From: Catenovulum maritimum
GTDB taxonomy: Bacteria > Pseudomonadota > Gammaproteobacteria > Enterobacterales > Alteromonadaceae
DNA: 64,000 nucleotides
NCBI RefSeq assembly: GCF_001050375.1
Contig: NZ_KQ130487.1
Coordinates: 154,698 to 218,697 of the forward strand
Reading direction: 5' to 3'
Made by a program: the position numbers and the translations under genes
Shown: positions 36,304 to 45,000 of the stretch, in pieces
How positions within the stretch are numbered: position 1 is the stretch's first letter
How the letters are laid out: each line of letters starts with the position of its first letter
Notes under the pieces: generated by a model
Seen by the model: the letters and a program-made list of their open reading frames with translations, nothing else
Told to the model about the DNA's origin: nothing
Databases searched by the model: none

Positions 36304-36384
36304 AATACCTCCTGCTATTTGAGTTTTATGCCCTAAGCAAATTGGTCAGCTGAAACCCAATTAGTTATATAAAACCATAAACAT

Positions 36385-36399
36385 ATTCCAAAAGGGAAT
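36385..36399. promoter_or_regulatory. Candidate BigR/SqrR operator ATTC-N7-GAAT
   Basis: ATTCCAAAAGGGAAT lies in the divergent region between the persulfide dioxygenase and TauE/SafE genes. SqrR-type sites are described as ATTC...GAAT inverted repeats, from memory with an 8-base spacer; here the spacer is seven. Flanking AGTTATAT (36363) and ATATAACT (36403) form a wider inverted repeat. Confidence 0.5.
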
Positions 36400-36424
36400 T
36401 TCATATAACTATATTAAAGCAACT

Positions 36425-36451
36425 AAATCGTATATTATCAATATACGATTT
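36425..36451. promoter_or_regulatory. Perfect 27-bp palindrome in the sulfur-module promoter region
   Basis: AAATCGTATATT, ATC, AATATACGATTT. It is the strongest dyad in the 199-bp divergent region and lies about 50 bases upstream of the exporter start. An ArsR-family dimer site is the natural reading. Confidence 0.65.
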
Positions 36452-36502
36452 AATTTAAAGGCAGATTTATTTTAATCTGCACCAAATGATTTAGGTAACT
36501 GA

Positions 36503-37258
36503 ATGTTTATCGCAATTTTTGCAGCCATTTTTATTGGTATGAGTATGGCTATATTAGGATCAGGTGGGGCGATATTAACCGTCCCCTTGCTTGTTTATGT
36601 TTTTGAGCAGCCTGAGAAATTAGCCATCGCCAGCTCGCTTTTAATTGTCGCTGTCATAGCTGGATTTAATTTATTACCTAGATTATTTAACAAACAAATA
36701 GACTGGAAACTCGCCATCACATTCTCAATCTTCAGTTCACTTGGCACAAAACTCGGCGTTAGTTTAGCTGAAATAGCTATGCCCTGGCTTCAAATGTTAC
36801 TTTTCAGCATAATAACTGCCATAGCAGCTTTAAGGCTTATCACGACAGAATTGCCAACAGCTAAAATCACAATTAACTATTGGAAAGTGATTATTTCAGC
36901 AATATTAATTGGTATCACGACGGGATTTGTTGGCGTAGGCGGCGGTTTTCTAATCGTGCCAGTATTGATTATACTCGCTAATTTAAACTTAGCATCTGCG
37001 GTTAGTAGTAGCTTATTGATCATTTTCATCAATGCTATCTATGGATTCAGCCAATACCAAAAACTAGTCGTACAACTCAACTTGGATTTTAATTGGCAGT
37101 TAATTGGCTTAATCAGTTTTTTCGGTTTAATTGGTAGCTTTTTTGCTCAGCCTCTCGGAGCAAGGTTGCCAGCCAAAGTAGTAAAAATGAGTTTCGCATA
37201 TTTACTACTCATAGTTTCTGCCGGTATCTTGCTACAGACGAGTGTTTCTTTACTCTAG
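36503..37258 (+). CDS. TauE/SafE-family sulfite/anion exporter
   Basis: This 251-residue inner-membrane protein has about eight hydrophobic segments and the two internal glycine-rich motifs of the TauE/SafE (DUF81) family: LGSGGAILTVPLLVY near residues 18-32, and GVGGGFLIVPVLIILAN in the second half. In sulfur-oxidation and taurine pathways these proteins export sulfite or sulfoacetate. Here it is divergent from the persulfide dioxygenase operon, so export of the sulfite formed there is the likely job. A palindromic hairpin follows two bases after its stop. Confidence 0.92.
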   Translation: MFIAIFAAIFIGMSMAILGSGGAILTVPLLVYVFEQPEKLAIASSLLIVAVIAGFNLLPRLFNKQIDWKLAITFSIFSSLGTKLGVSLAEIAMPWLQMLLFSIITAIAALRLITTELPTAKITINYWKVIISAILIGITTGFVGVGGGFLIVPVLIILANLNLASAVSSSLLIIFINAIYGFSQYQKLVVQLNLDFNWQLIGLISFFGLIGSFFAQPLGARLPAKVVKMSFAYLLLIVSAGILLQTSVSLL

Positions 37259-37259
37259 T

Positions 37260-37277
37260 GCCAAGCCATGGCTTGGC
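37260..37277. terminator. Palindromic hairpin between convergent genes
   Basis: GCCAAGCCATGGCTTGGC is a perfect 18-bp palindrome (7-bp GC-rich stem, 4-base loop as RNA). It fits between the TauE/SafE stop and the end of the PAS chemoreceptor gene, and probably terminates both. Confidence 0.6.
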
Positions 37278-37283
37278 TATAAA

Positions 37284-40200
37284 TTAAAACTCAGCCCATT
37301 CTTCTGTATCGTTAACTAAGTTAGATATCGCTTTGTTAGTTACTCCAGCTACCTTACCTTTACTTGGAAGTGCAGACATTACTGGAGATAATACATCATC
37401 ATAAGCCATTGATTTATTATTGCCGACATCGAAAAAAGATACCTGTTGCTGCATAGAACGAGCTTGCTCAGCAACCGCTGTTGCTGCAGCTGAAGCTTGT
37501 TCAACTAAGGCAGCATTTTGTTGAGTCGTCTCATCCATATTTGAAATAGCAATATTTACCTGCTCAATTCCCGAGCTTTGCTGTTTCGACGCAACACTTA
37601 TATCAGCGATCATTACACAGACTTTTTCAACAGCTTGAACGATTTCTTTTAAAGTATTGCCAGATTGATTGACTAAAGAAGAACCGTCTTCAACCTTACT
37701 TACACTGTCTCTAATTAAATTTTTAATCTCTTTAGCCGCTTGTGCCGAACGTTGTGCTAAGTTTCGGACCTCACCAGCTACGACGGCAAAACCTCGTCCT
37801 TGCTCTCCTGCTCTTGCAGCTTCAACTGCCGCATTTAAAGCGAGTAAATTCGTCTGGAAGGCAATTTCATCAATAACACTGATGATATCCGCAATTTTAT
37901 GACTTGCTTGATTAATTTCGTCCATGCTATGGATTGCTCTATCGACAACTAAGCCCCCTTCCATTGCTTTCTTCTGCGCATCTTCAGCAAGTTCATTCGC
38001 TAAAATAGCATTATCCGCATTTTGTTTTACTGTGGCTGTCATTTCTTCCATTGAAGAAGCCGTTTCTTCTAAGGAGGCCGCTTGCTCTTCTGTTCGCTGA
38101 CTTAAATCAATATTACCTTGAGAAATTTCTTGAATACCAATTGTCACTTTCTCTGACGCCATTCCGATTTGACCAACTGTTGACGATAACCTCTCGATCG
38201 TGTTGTTAACCGCAACTTTAAGTGATTCAAACTCAGGAATGAAATCTTCCGTGATTAAGCTGTCTAATTTTCCTTGTTCAAGTAGCGCGAGAATAGCTGA
38301 AGTTGCTTTGATAGCGCTCACTCGCCCAGTTACATCAGTAGCATATTTTACAACTTTAAATGGTTTTCCATTTAAATCAAAAATTGGATTATAAGAAGCT
38401 TGGATCCAAATCTCGCTGCCACTTTTTACAATTCGTTTGTACTCACCCTGCTGAAATTCGCCTTGGTCCAAAGCTTGCCAAAATTCTCGGTACTCAACAC
38501 TAGAGGCATACTTAGGTTCAACAAACATACTGTGGTGCTTGCCTTTAATTTCAGCTAATTGATAGCCCGTTGCAGCTAAAAAGTTTTCATTTGCGCTTAA
38601 AATGATACCTTGCATATCAAATTCAATAACAGCCTGAGCTTTACCTATCGCTTCAATTTGACCGCTATAATTAGCGTTAACTAATTTTTCTGCAGTAATA
38701 TCCGATGCATATTTGACGACTTTAAATGGCCTGCCATTCATATCAAAAATTGGGTTATAGGAAGCTTGTATCCAAACTTCTTGCCCAGTTTTCGTGATTC
38801 GTTTGTATTCAGCCTGCTGATATTCACCCTCAGCAAGCTTTTGCCAAAAGCGGCTATACTCTGGGCTCATTGCAAAACTCTGCTCTACGAATAACTTGTG
38901 ATGCTGTCCCACGATTTCATTTAACTGATAGCCCATAACGGATAAGAAATTATCGTTGGCGGTTAACACTGTGCCATCTAAATTAAATTCAATAACAGCT
39001 TGAGCTTTACTAATTGCATTTATTTGACCACTAAAATCCGCTGCTTGAAGTTTTTGCGCTGTGATATCTGTGGCATACTTAACCACTTTAAATGGCTTGC
39101 CATTCATATCAAAAATTGGATTGTAGGAAGCTTGGATCCAAACTTCTTGGCCATTCTTTGTAATTCTTTGATATTCGGCTTGCTGGTATTCGCCATTGGC
39201 TAAGCTTTGCCAAAATTGACGATATTCAGGACTGGTAGCGACTTCCGGCTTAACAAATTTTCTATGGTGCTGACCTTGTATCTCTTGTAGAGAATAACCC
39301 ATAGCAGATAAAAAATTTTCATTCGCAGTGATAATCGTACCGTCAATTTCAAACTCAATCACTGCAAGTGACTTACCAATCGCTTCTATTTGGCCTTGAA
39401 AATCAGCATTTTCAAGTTTTTGCTGAGTAATATCTGTGGCATATTTAACCACCTTAAATGGCTTGCCATCAGCATCAAATATTGGATTATAAGAAGCCTG
39501 TATCCAAATTTCACTGCCATCTTTTGCAAAACGTTTAAATTCGCCTTGCTGATATTGACCTTGGGATAAGGCCTGCCAAAACATTTGATAATCAGCACTA
39601 TTAGCATAATCACTAGCAACAAATATTTTATGGTGTTGTCCCTTAACCTGATTAGCTGTGTAACCCATAGCCATTAGGAAGTTTTCATTTGCAGAAATGA
39701 TCGTACCGTCTAATTCAAACTCAATAACGGCTTGTGCTTTATTGATAGCATTAAGTTGTCCAGTAAAATCTTCGGTTTGGCGCTTTTCATCGGTAATATC
39801 AATCGCATACTTAACTACCTTGTAAGGATTACCGTTTAAATCTAATATCGGGTTGTAGGATGCTTGTATCCAAACTTTTCGGCCGCCTTTTGCAATGCGT
39901 TGATATTCAGCTTGTTGGTACTTACCTTGCGCTAGTTTTAGCCAAAACTCTTTATATTCAGCAGATTTCGCATAGTTTTTGTCAACAAATAAACTATGGT
40001 GTTGTCCCTTTATTTCGTCAAGCTGGTAGCCCATGGTGCTCAAGAAATTAGGATTTGCATTGATAATAGTGCCATCTAAATTGAATTCGATCACAGCCTG
40101 AGCTTTACCAATCGCATCAAGTTGGCCTTGATAATCAGTATTTAATAATTTTTGTTCGGTTACATCCGTTGCAAATTTAACCACTTTATATGGCTTATTG

Positions 40201-40886
40201 TTAAAGTCATAAATTGGGTTATAAGACGCGTTTATCCAAACTTCTTTACCGCCTTTGCCAAATCGTTTAAATTCTGCTTGTTGATATTCACCAGCAGCTA
40301 AACCTTGCCAAAAGTTTTTATATTCTTCGCTAGCTGCATAATTAGAATCAACAAAAACACTGTGGTGTTTGCCTTGAATCTCACTTAGCTGATAACCCAT
40401 AGTTTTGAGAAAGTTATCGTTCGCAGTCAGAATTGTGCCGTCTAAGTTAAACTCAATAACAGCTTGTGATTTTCCAATAGCATTTATTTGCCCTTCAAAA
40501 CTAACCGCTTTTAATTTTTCAGCTGTTATATCAGAAGCAAATTTGATGACTTTTTTGACTTTTCCAGTTTTGCTCTTTATCGGGTTGTAAGTGGCTTGGA
40601 TATAAACATCTTTATTCCCTTTTGCCACTCGTTTGAATTCGTCAGAGAAATACTCGCCACGACCTAGTTTGGCCCAGAACTCTGAATATTCATGTGTTCT
40701 GGCGTATTCTGAATCGACAAAAATAGAATGATGCTTGCCTTTAATTTCAGCTAAGGAATATCCCATCACTTTTAGGAAGTTGTCATTTGCGGTTAAAATT
40801 TTACCGGTTGAATCGAATTCAATAATAGCTTGAGATTTATCTAATGCTTTGAGAATAGATTTAGCGCCGCTGCCAAATGTAAACAT
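37284..40886 (-). CDS. Soluble chemoreceptor with seven tandem PAS domains
   Basis: This 1200-residue protein has no transmembrane segment. Seven PAS domains fill residues 10-860, with a regular period of about 122 residues (repeats start near 8, 130, 252, 374, 496, 618 and 740). Each contains a V-I-E-F, A-N-x-N-F-L, GYxxxEI-x-G-x-HH and SYNPI pattern. A short HAMP-like linker and a 36-heptad methyl-accepting signalling domain follow, with [20 protein letters not shown] near residue 1030, very close to Tsr. The last five residues EWAEF fit the aromatic-x-x-aromatic pentapeptide that tethers CheR and CheB. It probably senses a cytoplasmic cue such as redox state or oxygen through PAS-bound cofactors. 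Cofactor identity is unknown. Confidence 0.95.
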   Translation of the reverse strand: MFTFGSGAKSILKALDKSQAIIEFDSTGKILTANDNFLKVMGYSLAEIKGKHHSIFVDSEYARTHEYSEFWAKLGRGEYFSDEFKRVAKGNKDVYIQATYNPIKSKTGKVKKVIKFASDITAEKLKAVSFEGQINAIGKSQAVIEFNLDGTILTANDNFLKTMGYQLSEIQGKHHSVFVDSNYAASEEYKNFWQGLAAGEYQQAEFKRFGKGGKEVWINASYNPIYDFNNKPYKVVKFATDVTEQKLLNTDYQGQLDAIGKAQAVIEFNLDGTIINANPNFLSTMGYQLDEIKGQHHSLFVDKNYAKSAEYKEFWLKLAQGKYQQAEYQRIAKGGRKVWIQASYNPILDLNGNPYKVVKYAIDITDEKRQTEDFTGQLNAINKAQAVIEFELDGTIISANENFLMAMGYTANQVKGQHHKIFVASDYANSADYQMFWQALSQGQYQQGEFKRFAKDGSEIWIQASYNPIFDADGKPFKVVKYATDITQQKLENADFQGQIEAIGKSLAVIEFEIDGTIITANENFLSAMGYSLQEIQGQHHRKFVKPEVATSPEYRQFWQSLANGEYQQAEYQRITKNGQEVWIQASYNPIFDMNGKPFKVVKYATDITAQKLQAADFSGQINAISKAQAVIEFNLDGTVLTANDNFLSVMGYQLNEIVGQHHKLFVEQSFAMSPEYSRFWQKLAEGEYQQAEYKRITKTGQEVWIQASYNPIFDMNGRPFKVVKYASDITAEKLVNANYSGQIEAIGKAQAVIEFDMQGIILSANENFLAATGYQLAEIKGKHHSMFVEPKYASSVEYREFWQALDQGEFQQGEYKRIVKSGSEIWIQASYNPIFDLNGKPFKVVKYATDVTGRVSAIKATSAILALLEQGKLDSLITEDFIPEFESLKVAVNNTIERLSSTVGQIGMASEKVTIGIQEISQGNIDLSQRTEEQAASLEETASSMEEMTATVKQNADNAILANELAEDAQKKAMEGGLVVDRAIHSMDEINQASHKIADIISVIDEIAFQTNLLALNAAVEAARAGEQGRGFAVVAGEVRNLAQRSAQAAKEIKNLIRDSVSKVEDGSSLVNQSGNTLKEIVQAVEKVCVMIADISVASKQQSSGIEQVNIAISNMDETTQQNAALVEQASAAATAVAEQARSMQQQVSFFDVGNNKSMAYDDVLSPVMSALPSKGKVAGVTNKAISNLVNDTEEWAEF
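38303..40862 (-). repeat. Sevenfold 366-bp coding tandem repeat (PAS array)
   Basis: The DNA behind the PAS domains repeats with a period of about 366 bases. Adjacent units share long stretches, for example the block encoding KVVKYATDIT and the block encoding EVWIQASYNPIFD, which recur with few changes. This suggests recent duplication and gene conversion within the array. Confidence 0.85.
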
Positions 40887-41008
40887 ACGATTTCCTTATA
40901 ATGGGTAATTCAGTAAATCCATAATGTAATTTTAATGATTACATTCGGTTAGGGTTAAGGTACATAGTAGACTAAAAAAAATGGTGATAGCCATAAACTC
41001 TCTATGGT

Positions 41009-42076
41009 TTATCCAAGCACTCTATTCCAGTCAATTTCATGTGAACGAATTCGCTGCTTTGCAATATAATGAATGTAGCTCCCACTTCGTACTGTCATGT
41101 GAAGTTCTGGGTTTAATATTAATTCTGTTGCATGCTTATCTCGAGCAATCCCAATCACAGTCGCATTAAATTGGTTCTTAAAAGCCATAAATAAAGATTC
41201 AAACAGAATTTCTGTTTCTTGGCTTTGAGGTACTTGAATGCAATATTGAGTATCGCCATTACTAGCAGAGAGTAACTGCTCTTGGACCCGACTTGCGCCT
41301 GGATCTTGCATTGAGCGAACTAAAGTTTCCGCGACTCGTGAACTAGTACATTCTACATTTGGGCAATGTTGCTGCAGTAAATCAATTTTTGAGTCATCTA
41401 CGAACCAAGCTGTGATATGGCAATTTGGATGCACTAATGGCGCTATTTTTAATGCTGTGGTGAATGTCTGATCGTCTGTTTCACCAAGGATTATTACTCG
41501 ATCCGCTGTGCTGACAGCGATTCTGTCGAGTTCATCTGTTTGGGTGAAAGATGATAATTTAGCAAAATCGACCCAATCTAGTCGATCTTGGATAGGATGC
41601 TCGGCCTGATTTATATCACATAACAATATCCTACGACTCTCTCTCAACTTGTCGGCTAAAATATGCTCAACGATTTGATGGCTAAACTTTCTGCTGTAGC
41701 CTAGTAAAAGTATATGACCGTGATAATTGTGATAGTTTTTTTCACCCATAATAGACCTATCTAAAAAATGTTTAATTGTTTGCCCTACTTTTCCCAACAA
41801 AGTACCAAATAAAGCTAAGCCAAAAGGGATTTGAAATAGCCAAACCCAGACCCGGCCCGCTTCTGAACTTGGGCTAAAATCGCCGTAGCCAACTGTACTG
41901 GTAGTCACAACATAATAATACGGAAACACATGCCAATTTGTTAATGCTGTTTCTTCTGCCTGAAATAAGCCAAGCCAAGTTAAACAAAAATGCAGTGCAA
42001 TAATAATGCTTAATAAAGGCCAGCTCAGGTAATTTAAATGCCTTTGCACATAGATTAAAAAACGTTTAAAAATCAT
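41009..42076 (-). CDS. Potassium channel with RCK (TrkA-N) domain
   Basis: This 355-residue inner-membrane protein has a helix near residues 18-37, a pore loop with the selectivity filter TTSTVGYGD near residues 58-66, and a second helix (about 75-95). A cytoplasmic RCK/TrkA-N domain follows, with HILLLGYSRKF near residue 120 and IILGETDDQTF. The two-helix-plus-RCK layout is that of MthK/Kch-like channels, in which cytoplasmic ligands gate potassium flux. The segment NFNATVIGIARD near the C-terminus fits a TrkA-C-like lobe. Confidence 0.92.
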   Translation of the reverse strand: MIFKRFLIYVQRHLNYLSWPLLSIIIALHFCLTWLGLFQAEETALTNWHVFPYYYVVTTSTVGYGDFSPSSEAGRVWVWLFQIPFGLALFGTLLGKVGQTIKHFLDRSIMGEKNYHNYHGHILLLGYSRKFSHQIVEHILADKLRESRRILLCDINQAEHPIQDRLDWVDFAKLSSFTQTDELDRIAVSTADRVIILGETDDQTFTTALKIAPLVHPNCHITAWFVDDSKIDLLQQHCPNVECTSSRVAETLVRSMQDPGASRVQEQLLSASNGDTQYCIQVPQSQETEILFESLFMAFKNQFNATVIGIARDKHATELILNPELHMTVRSGSYIHYIAKQRIRSHEIDWNRVLG

Positions 42077-42401
42077 AATAAGTAATTGTTTATACTTTAT
42101 TTAATGGCAGCTATCTTTTTAACATAGGGGACAGAATACCGCTAGCGATTTAGTCAGTTTTTAGCTATTAGAATAACACTTTTATGACAGTTTCGTCATA
42201 AACAAAGACAAAAAATAGCCTCCTTTGTAAAGATATCGATACACCAGATTTGTTAACCCTCGGTTAAAAACTTGGCGAATATTAGTTTTCTTAATTTAAA
42301 TCAGTCATCCTATAGTCATAAGTTGAAGCAAGCATAAATAAAACTCAAGCACTTGGGCTATTTATATGCAGCTTTGTTGTTTTGAATTTAGGGGAAATCA
42401 A
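42077..42401. other. 325-bp divergent region with two small dyads
   Basis: It lies between the divergent potassium channel gene and the small secreted protein gene. TTATGAC/GTCATAA with a 6-base spacer occurs at 42182-42201, and the hairpin TTAACC-CTC-GGTTAA at 42253-42267. I see no gene. Confidence 0.45.
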
Positions 42402-42692
42402 ATGAAGCTAAAATTATTATCTATATTCGTCGTTGGCTTGATGAGTGCATTTCAGTCATCAGCAAATACTGCTAATTTATTTACTTGTATGGACAAAACG
42501 ACCTTTACTCAAGATCCACAATGCGTCGCTAAATTAATAGAAAGTAATAAAGCAAACCAGAAGAAGCAGCAAGATATTTATGCTAACGCAAACTTTATCG
42601 ATACCGATAAAGTTATGTCTCTAATTCAGATGAAATCACAACATTCAATTGTCGTCACTGCATTTAAAGATGAAGCATCAATAAAGCAATAA
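42402..42692 (+). CDS. Small secreted hypothetical protein
   Basis: This 96-residue protein starts with a signal peptide (MKLKLLSIFVVGLMSAFQSSA, cleavage after SSA or ANT around residue 21-23). The mature part has two Cys residues (LFTCMDKTTF and DPQCVAK) that could form a disulfide, and a Lys/Gln-rich helix. The ATG at 42402 has GGGGA six bases upstream; an in-frame ATG at 42366 has no such site. I recognise no family. A strong terminator follows. Confidence 0.8.
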   Translation: MKLKLLSIFVVGLMSAFQSSANTANLFTCMDKTTFTQDPQCVAKLIESNKANQKKQQDIYANANFIDTDKVMSLIQMKSQHSIVVTAFKDEASIKQ

Positions 42693-42708
42693 TCAAGTCT
42701 CAAGATCC

Positions 42709-42736
42709 AAAAAGCCGTTAACAATTAACGGCTTTT
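42709..42736. terminator. Bidirectional rho-independent terminator
   Basis: AAAAAGCCGTTAA and TTAACGGCTTTT form a GC-containing 12-bp stem around CAA. A-rich and T-rich flanks serve both strands: the small secreted protein gene on plus and the malic enzyme gene on minus. Confidence 0.85.
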
Positions 42737-42756
42737 CTTATTTCCCAAATGGCTCA

Positions 42757-43998
42757 TTAGGCCATATAATTTTCTGGCATTTCTACTTGAGCAACACCCG
42801 AATCGACAGCCGCTTTAGCAACCGCATAAGCCACCCGCTTTAATAATCTCGGATCCATAGGTTTTGGAATAATATAATCCCGGCCAAAATTAAGCTCTTT
42901 ATAGCCGCTGGCTTTTAATACACTTTCTGGTACTTCTTCTCTCGCAATTTGACTTATCGCTTGTACCGCAGCAACTTTCATTTCATCGTTTATCTCTTTA
43001 GCACGCACATCAAGGGCACCTCTAAAAATAAACGGAAAGCACAATACATTATTCACTTGGTTAGGATAATCACTGCGCCCGGTCGCCATAATTAAATCAT
43101 TTCTTTGTGCATGGGCTAATTCAGGTTTAATCTCAGGATCTGGGTTTGAGCAAGCAAATACCACAGGGTTTTCATTCATTAGCTTTAAAGACTCTGGTGG
43201 TAACACATCCGGTCCAGATACTCCGACAAAGACATCAGCCCCAGTTAGCGCATCTTCAAGTGTTCTTCTATCTGTATTGTTAGCAAAGGCTTTTTTATGC
43301 TCTGTTAAATCTTCTCTACGAGTATGAATAACACCTTTTCGATCTAACATATAAATGCGCTCTCGTTGCGCACCACATTTAATTAAAAGCTCCATACAGG
43401 CAATGGCAGCTGCACCCGCGCCCATACAAACAATAATCACATTATGGATTTCTTTTCCTTGAATCTCTAACGCGTTAATCATACCTGCCGCTGTAACAAT
43501 CGCAGTACCATGCTGATCATCATGAAATACAGGAATATTGCAGCGCTTAATCAATGCCTGTTCAATTTCAAAACATTCAGGCGCTTTAATGTCTTCAAGA
43601 TTAATACCGCCAAACGTATCTGCGATACTCGCAACCGTATTAATAAATTCTTCAGTGGTTCTGTGTTTAACTTCAATATCGATCGAATCTAATCCAGCGA
43701 AGCGTTTAAACAATAAAGCTTTGCCTTCCATAACAGGTTTTGAAGCTAATGGACCTAAATTACCTAAGCCAAGTACGGCTGTACCATTTGAGATAACTGC
43801 GACTAAATTTCCTTTGCCTGTATATTTATAGGCATTATCCGGATTTGCCGCAATTTCCCTGACCGGCTCAGCAACACCAGGGCTATAAGCAAGCGCAAGA
43901 TCTTGAGCTGTTTCCGCTGGTTTAGTGAGCTCAATACTGATTTTTCCGGGTTTAGGTAAAGCATGATAATTTAGAGCTTTTTCTCTGATATCAGTCAT
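42757..43998 (-). CDS. Malic enzyme, short form without phosphotransacetylase domain
   Basis: This 413-residue enzyme decarboxylates malate to pyruvate with NAD or NADP. The N-terminal malic domain has YSPGVAEPVREI, SNGTAVLGLGNLGPLASKPVMEGK and the metal-binding LEDIKAPECFEIE and VFHDDQHGTAIV. The NAD-binding domain holds VIIVCMGAGAAAIACMELL. Escherichia MaeB is about 759 residues with an additional PTA-like domain; this one ends after the malic core, as in YtsJ-type enzymes. Cofactor preference is not decided by what I can see. Confidence 0.95.
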   Translation of the reverse strand: MTDIREKALNYHALPKPGKISIELTKPAETAQDLALAYSPGVAEPVREIAANPDNAYKYTGKGNLVAVISNGTAVLGLGNLGPLASKPVMEGKALLFKRFAGLDSIDIEVKHRTTEEFINTVASIADTFGGINLEDIKAPECFEIEQALIKRCNIPVFHDDQHGTAIVTAAGMINALEIQGKEIHNVIIVCMGAGAAAIACMELLIKCGAQRERIYMLDRKGVIHTRREDLTEHKKAFANNTDRRTLEDALTGADVFVGVSGPDVLPPESLKLMNENPVVFACSNPDPEIKPELAHAQRNDLIMATGRSDYPNQVNNVLCFPFIFRGALDVRAKEINDEMKVAAVQAISQIAREEVPESVLKASGYKELNFGRDYIIPKPMDPRLLKRVAYAVAKAAVDSGVAQVEMPENYMA

Positions 43999-44032
43999 AT
44001 AGTGAGCCTTAGTGTTGAAGATTAATATTCTT

Positions 44033-44866
44033 TTACTTAGTGTAGATAAGCTCCGGCGTTTTCTCCAATAAGCTTAACTGGCTAGGCGTAAATAACTGCC
44101 AAATATCACGCAATTCCCCACGCCACTTTTTATCTTTATATGCTACTTTTGTTTCAACTATTACATTTTTTCCAACAAGCTGGTCAAAATTAAAATGTTT
44201 TAAAAATAGATCGGATTCCAAGTCGCTAATTCCAACATACAAGTGGTTTTCAAGCACCATCCAAGTTGTTGTGTCTTTGCGGAAAACTCTAGATACATAA
44301 CCAAACCAAGCCTTATCAAAATTAATTTTAGCTCTCGCTTTGTTCGCTAAAGTCGCTTTCCATTTTTTATGCTGCCAAATACCTAGATGCTGATTTCTAG
44401 CTTTAAGCTCAGTGTTAAAATAACAACGCCAATACTTTTTATTATCGCCGTAAACACGAGCATCAGCATATCCTTTGGCAATCAGTGCCTGTTGAAGGTT
44501 TTCACCTTTAGTATTAAATACGTGCGCTAACATCCGATTATATTTATCGACTAACTCAGAATCTAAAACAAGATTGACTTTATCATTGATAATAAGCTCC
44601 GATAGATAGGCTTTTGCCTCCCGAGCTAAAGGTTCTGAGTCTGCTAAATTTTTATGATTTATTTCTGGCGTATTAATACCTATTAAGCGAACAGATTGCC
44701 CCGATGTTAATCTAAAAGTATCACCATCTATCACCTGACTGATTTCAACTTGGCTATGATACTGCCTAGCCTTACAAGTATCAGCAAAGCCTGAAAAGCT
44801 GATAAAAACACAACAGTATGTCAATATAATTTGAGAGATCTGTAAGATAGTTAAATTCAAAAGCAA
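44033..44866 (-). CDS. Secreted thermonuclease (staphylococcal nuclease-like)
   Basis: This 277-residue protein has an N-terminal hydrophobic export signal (about residues 1-28, cleavage near GFADT). A nuclease domain with an SNase fold follows. Catalytic elements are visible: Asp in VIDGDTFRL, Arg in VRLIGINTPE, Glu/Asp in the following PLAREAKAYL segment, and Arg in DKYNRMLAHVF. The C-terminal 110 residues (from about FGYVSRVFRKD) form a second beta-rich segment, perhaps a truncated OB/SNase-like fold. It would degrade nucleic acid in the periplasm or outside the cell. It follows the malic enzyme gene upstream on the same strand. Confidence 0.9.
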   Translation of the reverse strand: MLLNLTILQISQIILTYCCVFISFSGFADTCKARQYHSQVEISQVIDGDTFRLTSGQSVRLIGINTPEINHKNLADSEPLAREAKAYLSELIINDKVNLVLDSELVDKYNRMLAHVFNTKGENLQQALIAKGYADARVYGDNKKYWRCYFNTELKARNQHLGIWQHKKWKATLANKARAKINFDKAWFGYVSRVFRKDTTTWMVLENHLYVGISDLESDLFLKHFNFDQLVGKNVIVETKVAYKDKKWRGELRDIWQLFTPSQLSLLEKTPELIYTK

Positions 44867-45000
44867 TTCACCTAAATTTAGTGGTTAATGTGATCTATCT
44901 TATCTAGCTTGGCTTAATCTAAGCCCAATTTATTTTTTATTTATAATAAGTTATAACGAGTTATCTAGGCGAAATCAAACCTATGATAGCTCAAACAGCA

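Noticed and set aside
38303..40862. CRISPR-like or satellite repeat
   Set aside because: The 366-bp periodicity is entirely coding and matches PAS domain boundaries.
42182..42201. Possible Pho box
   Set aside because: The sequence is an inverted repeat (TTATGAC/GTCATAA), whereas Pho boxes are direct repeats. Only one half-site resembles the consensus.
43510..43831. Plus-strand ORFs within the malic enzyme gene
   Set aside because: They are shadows of a conserved gene on the minus strand.
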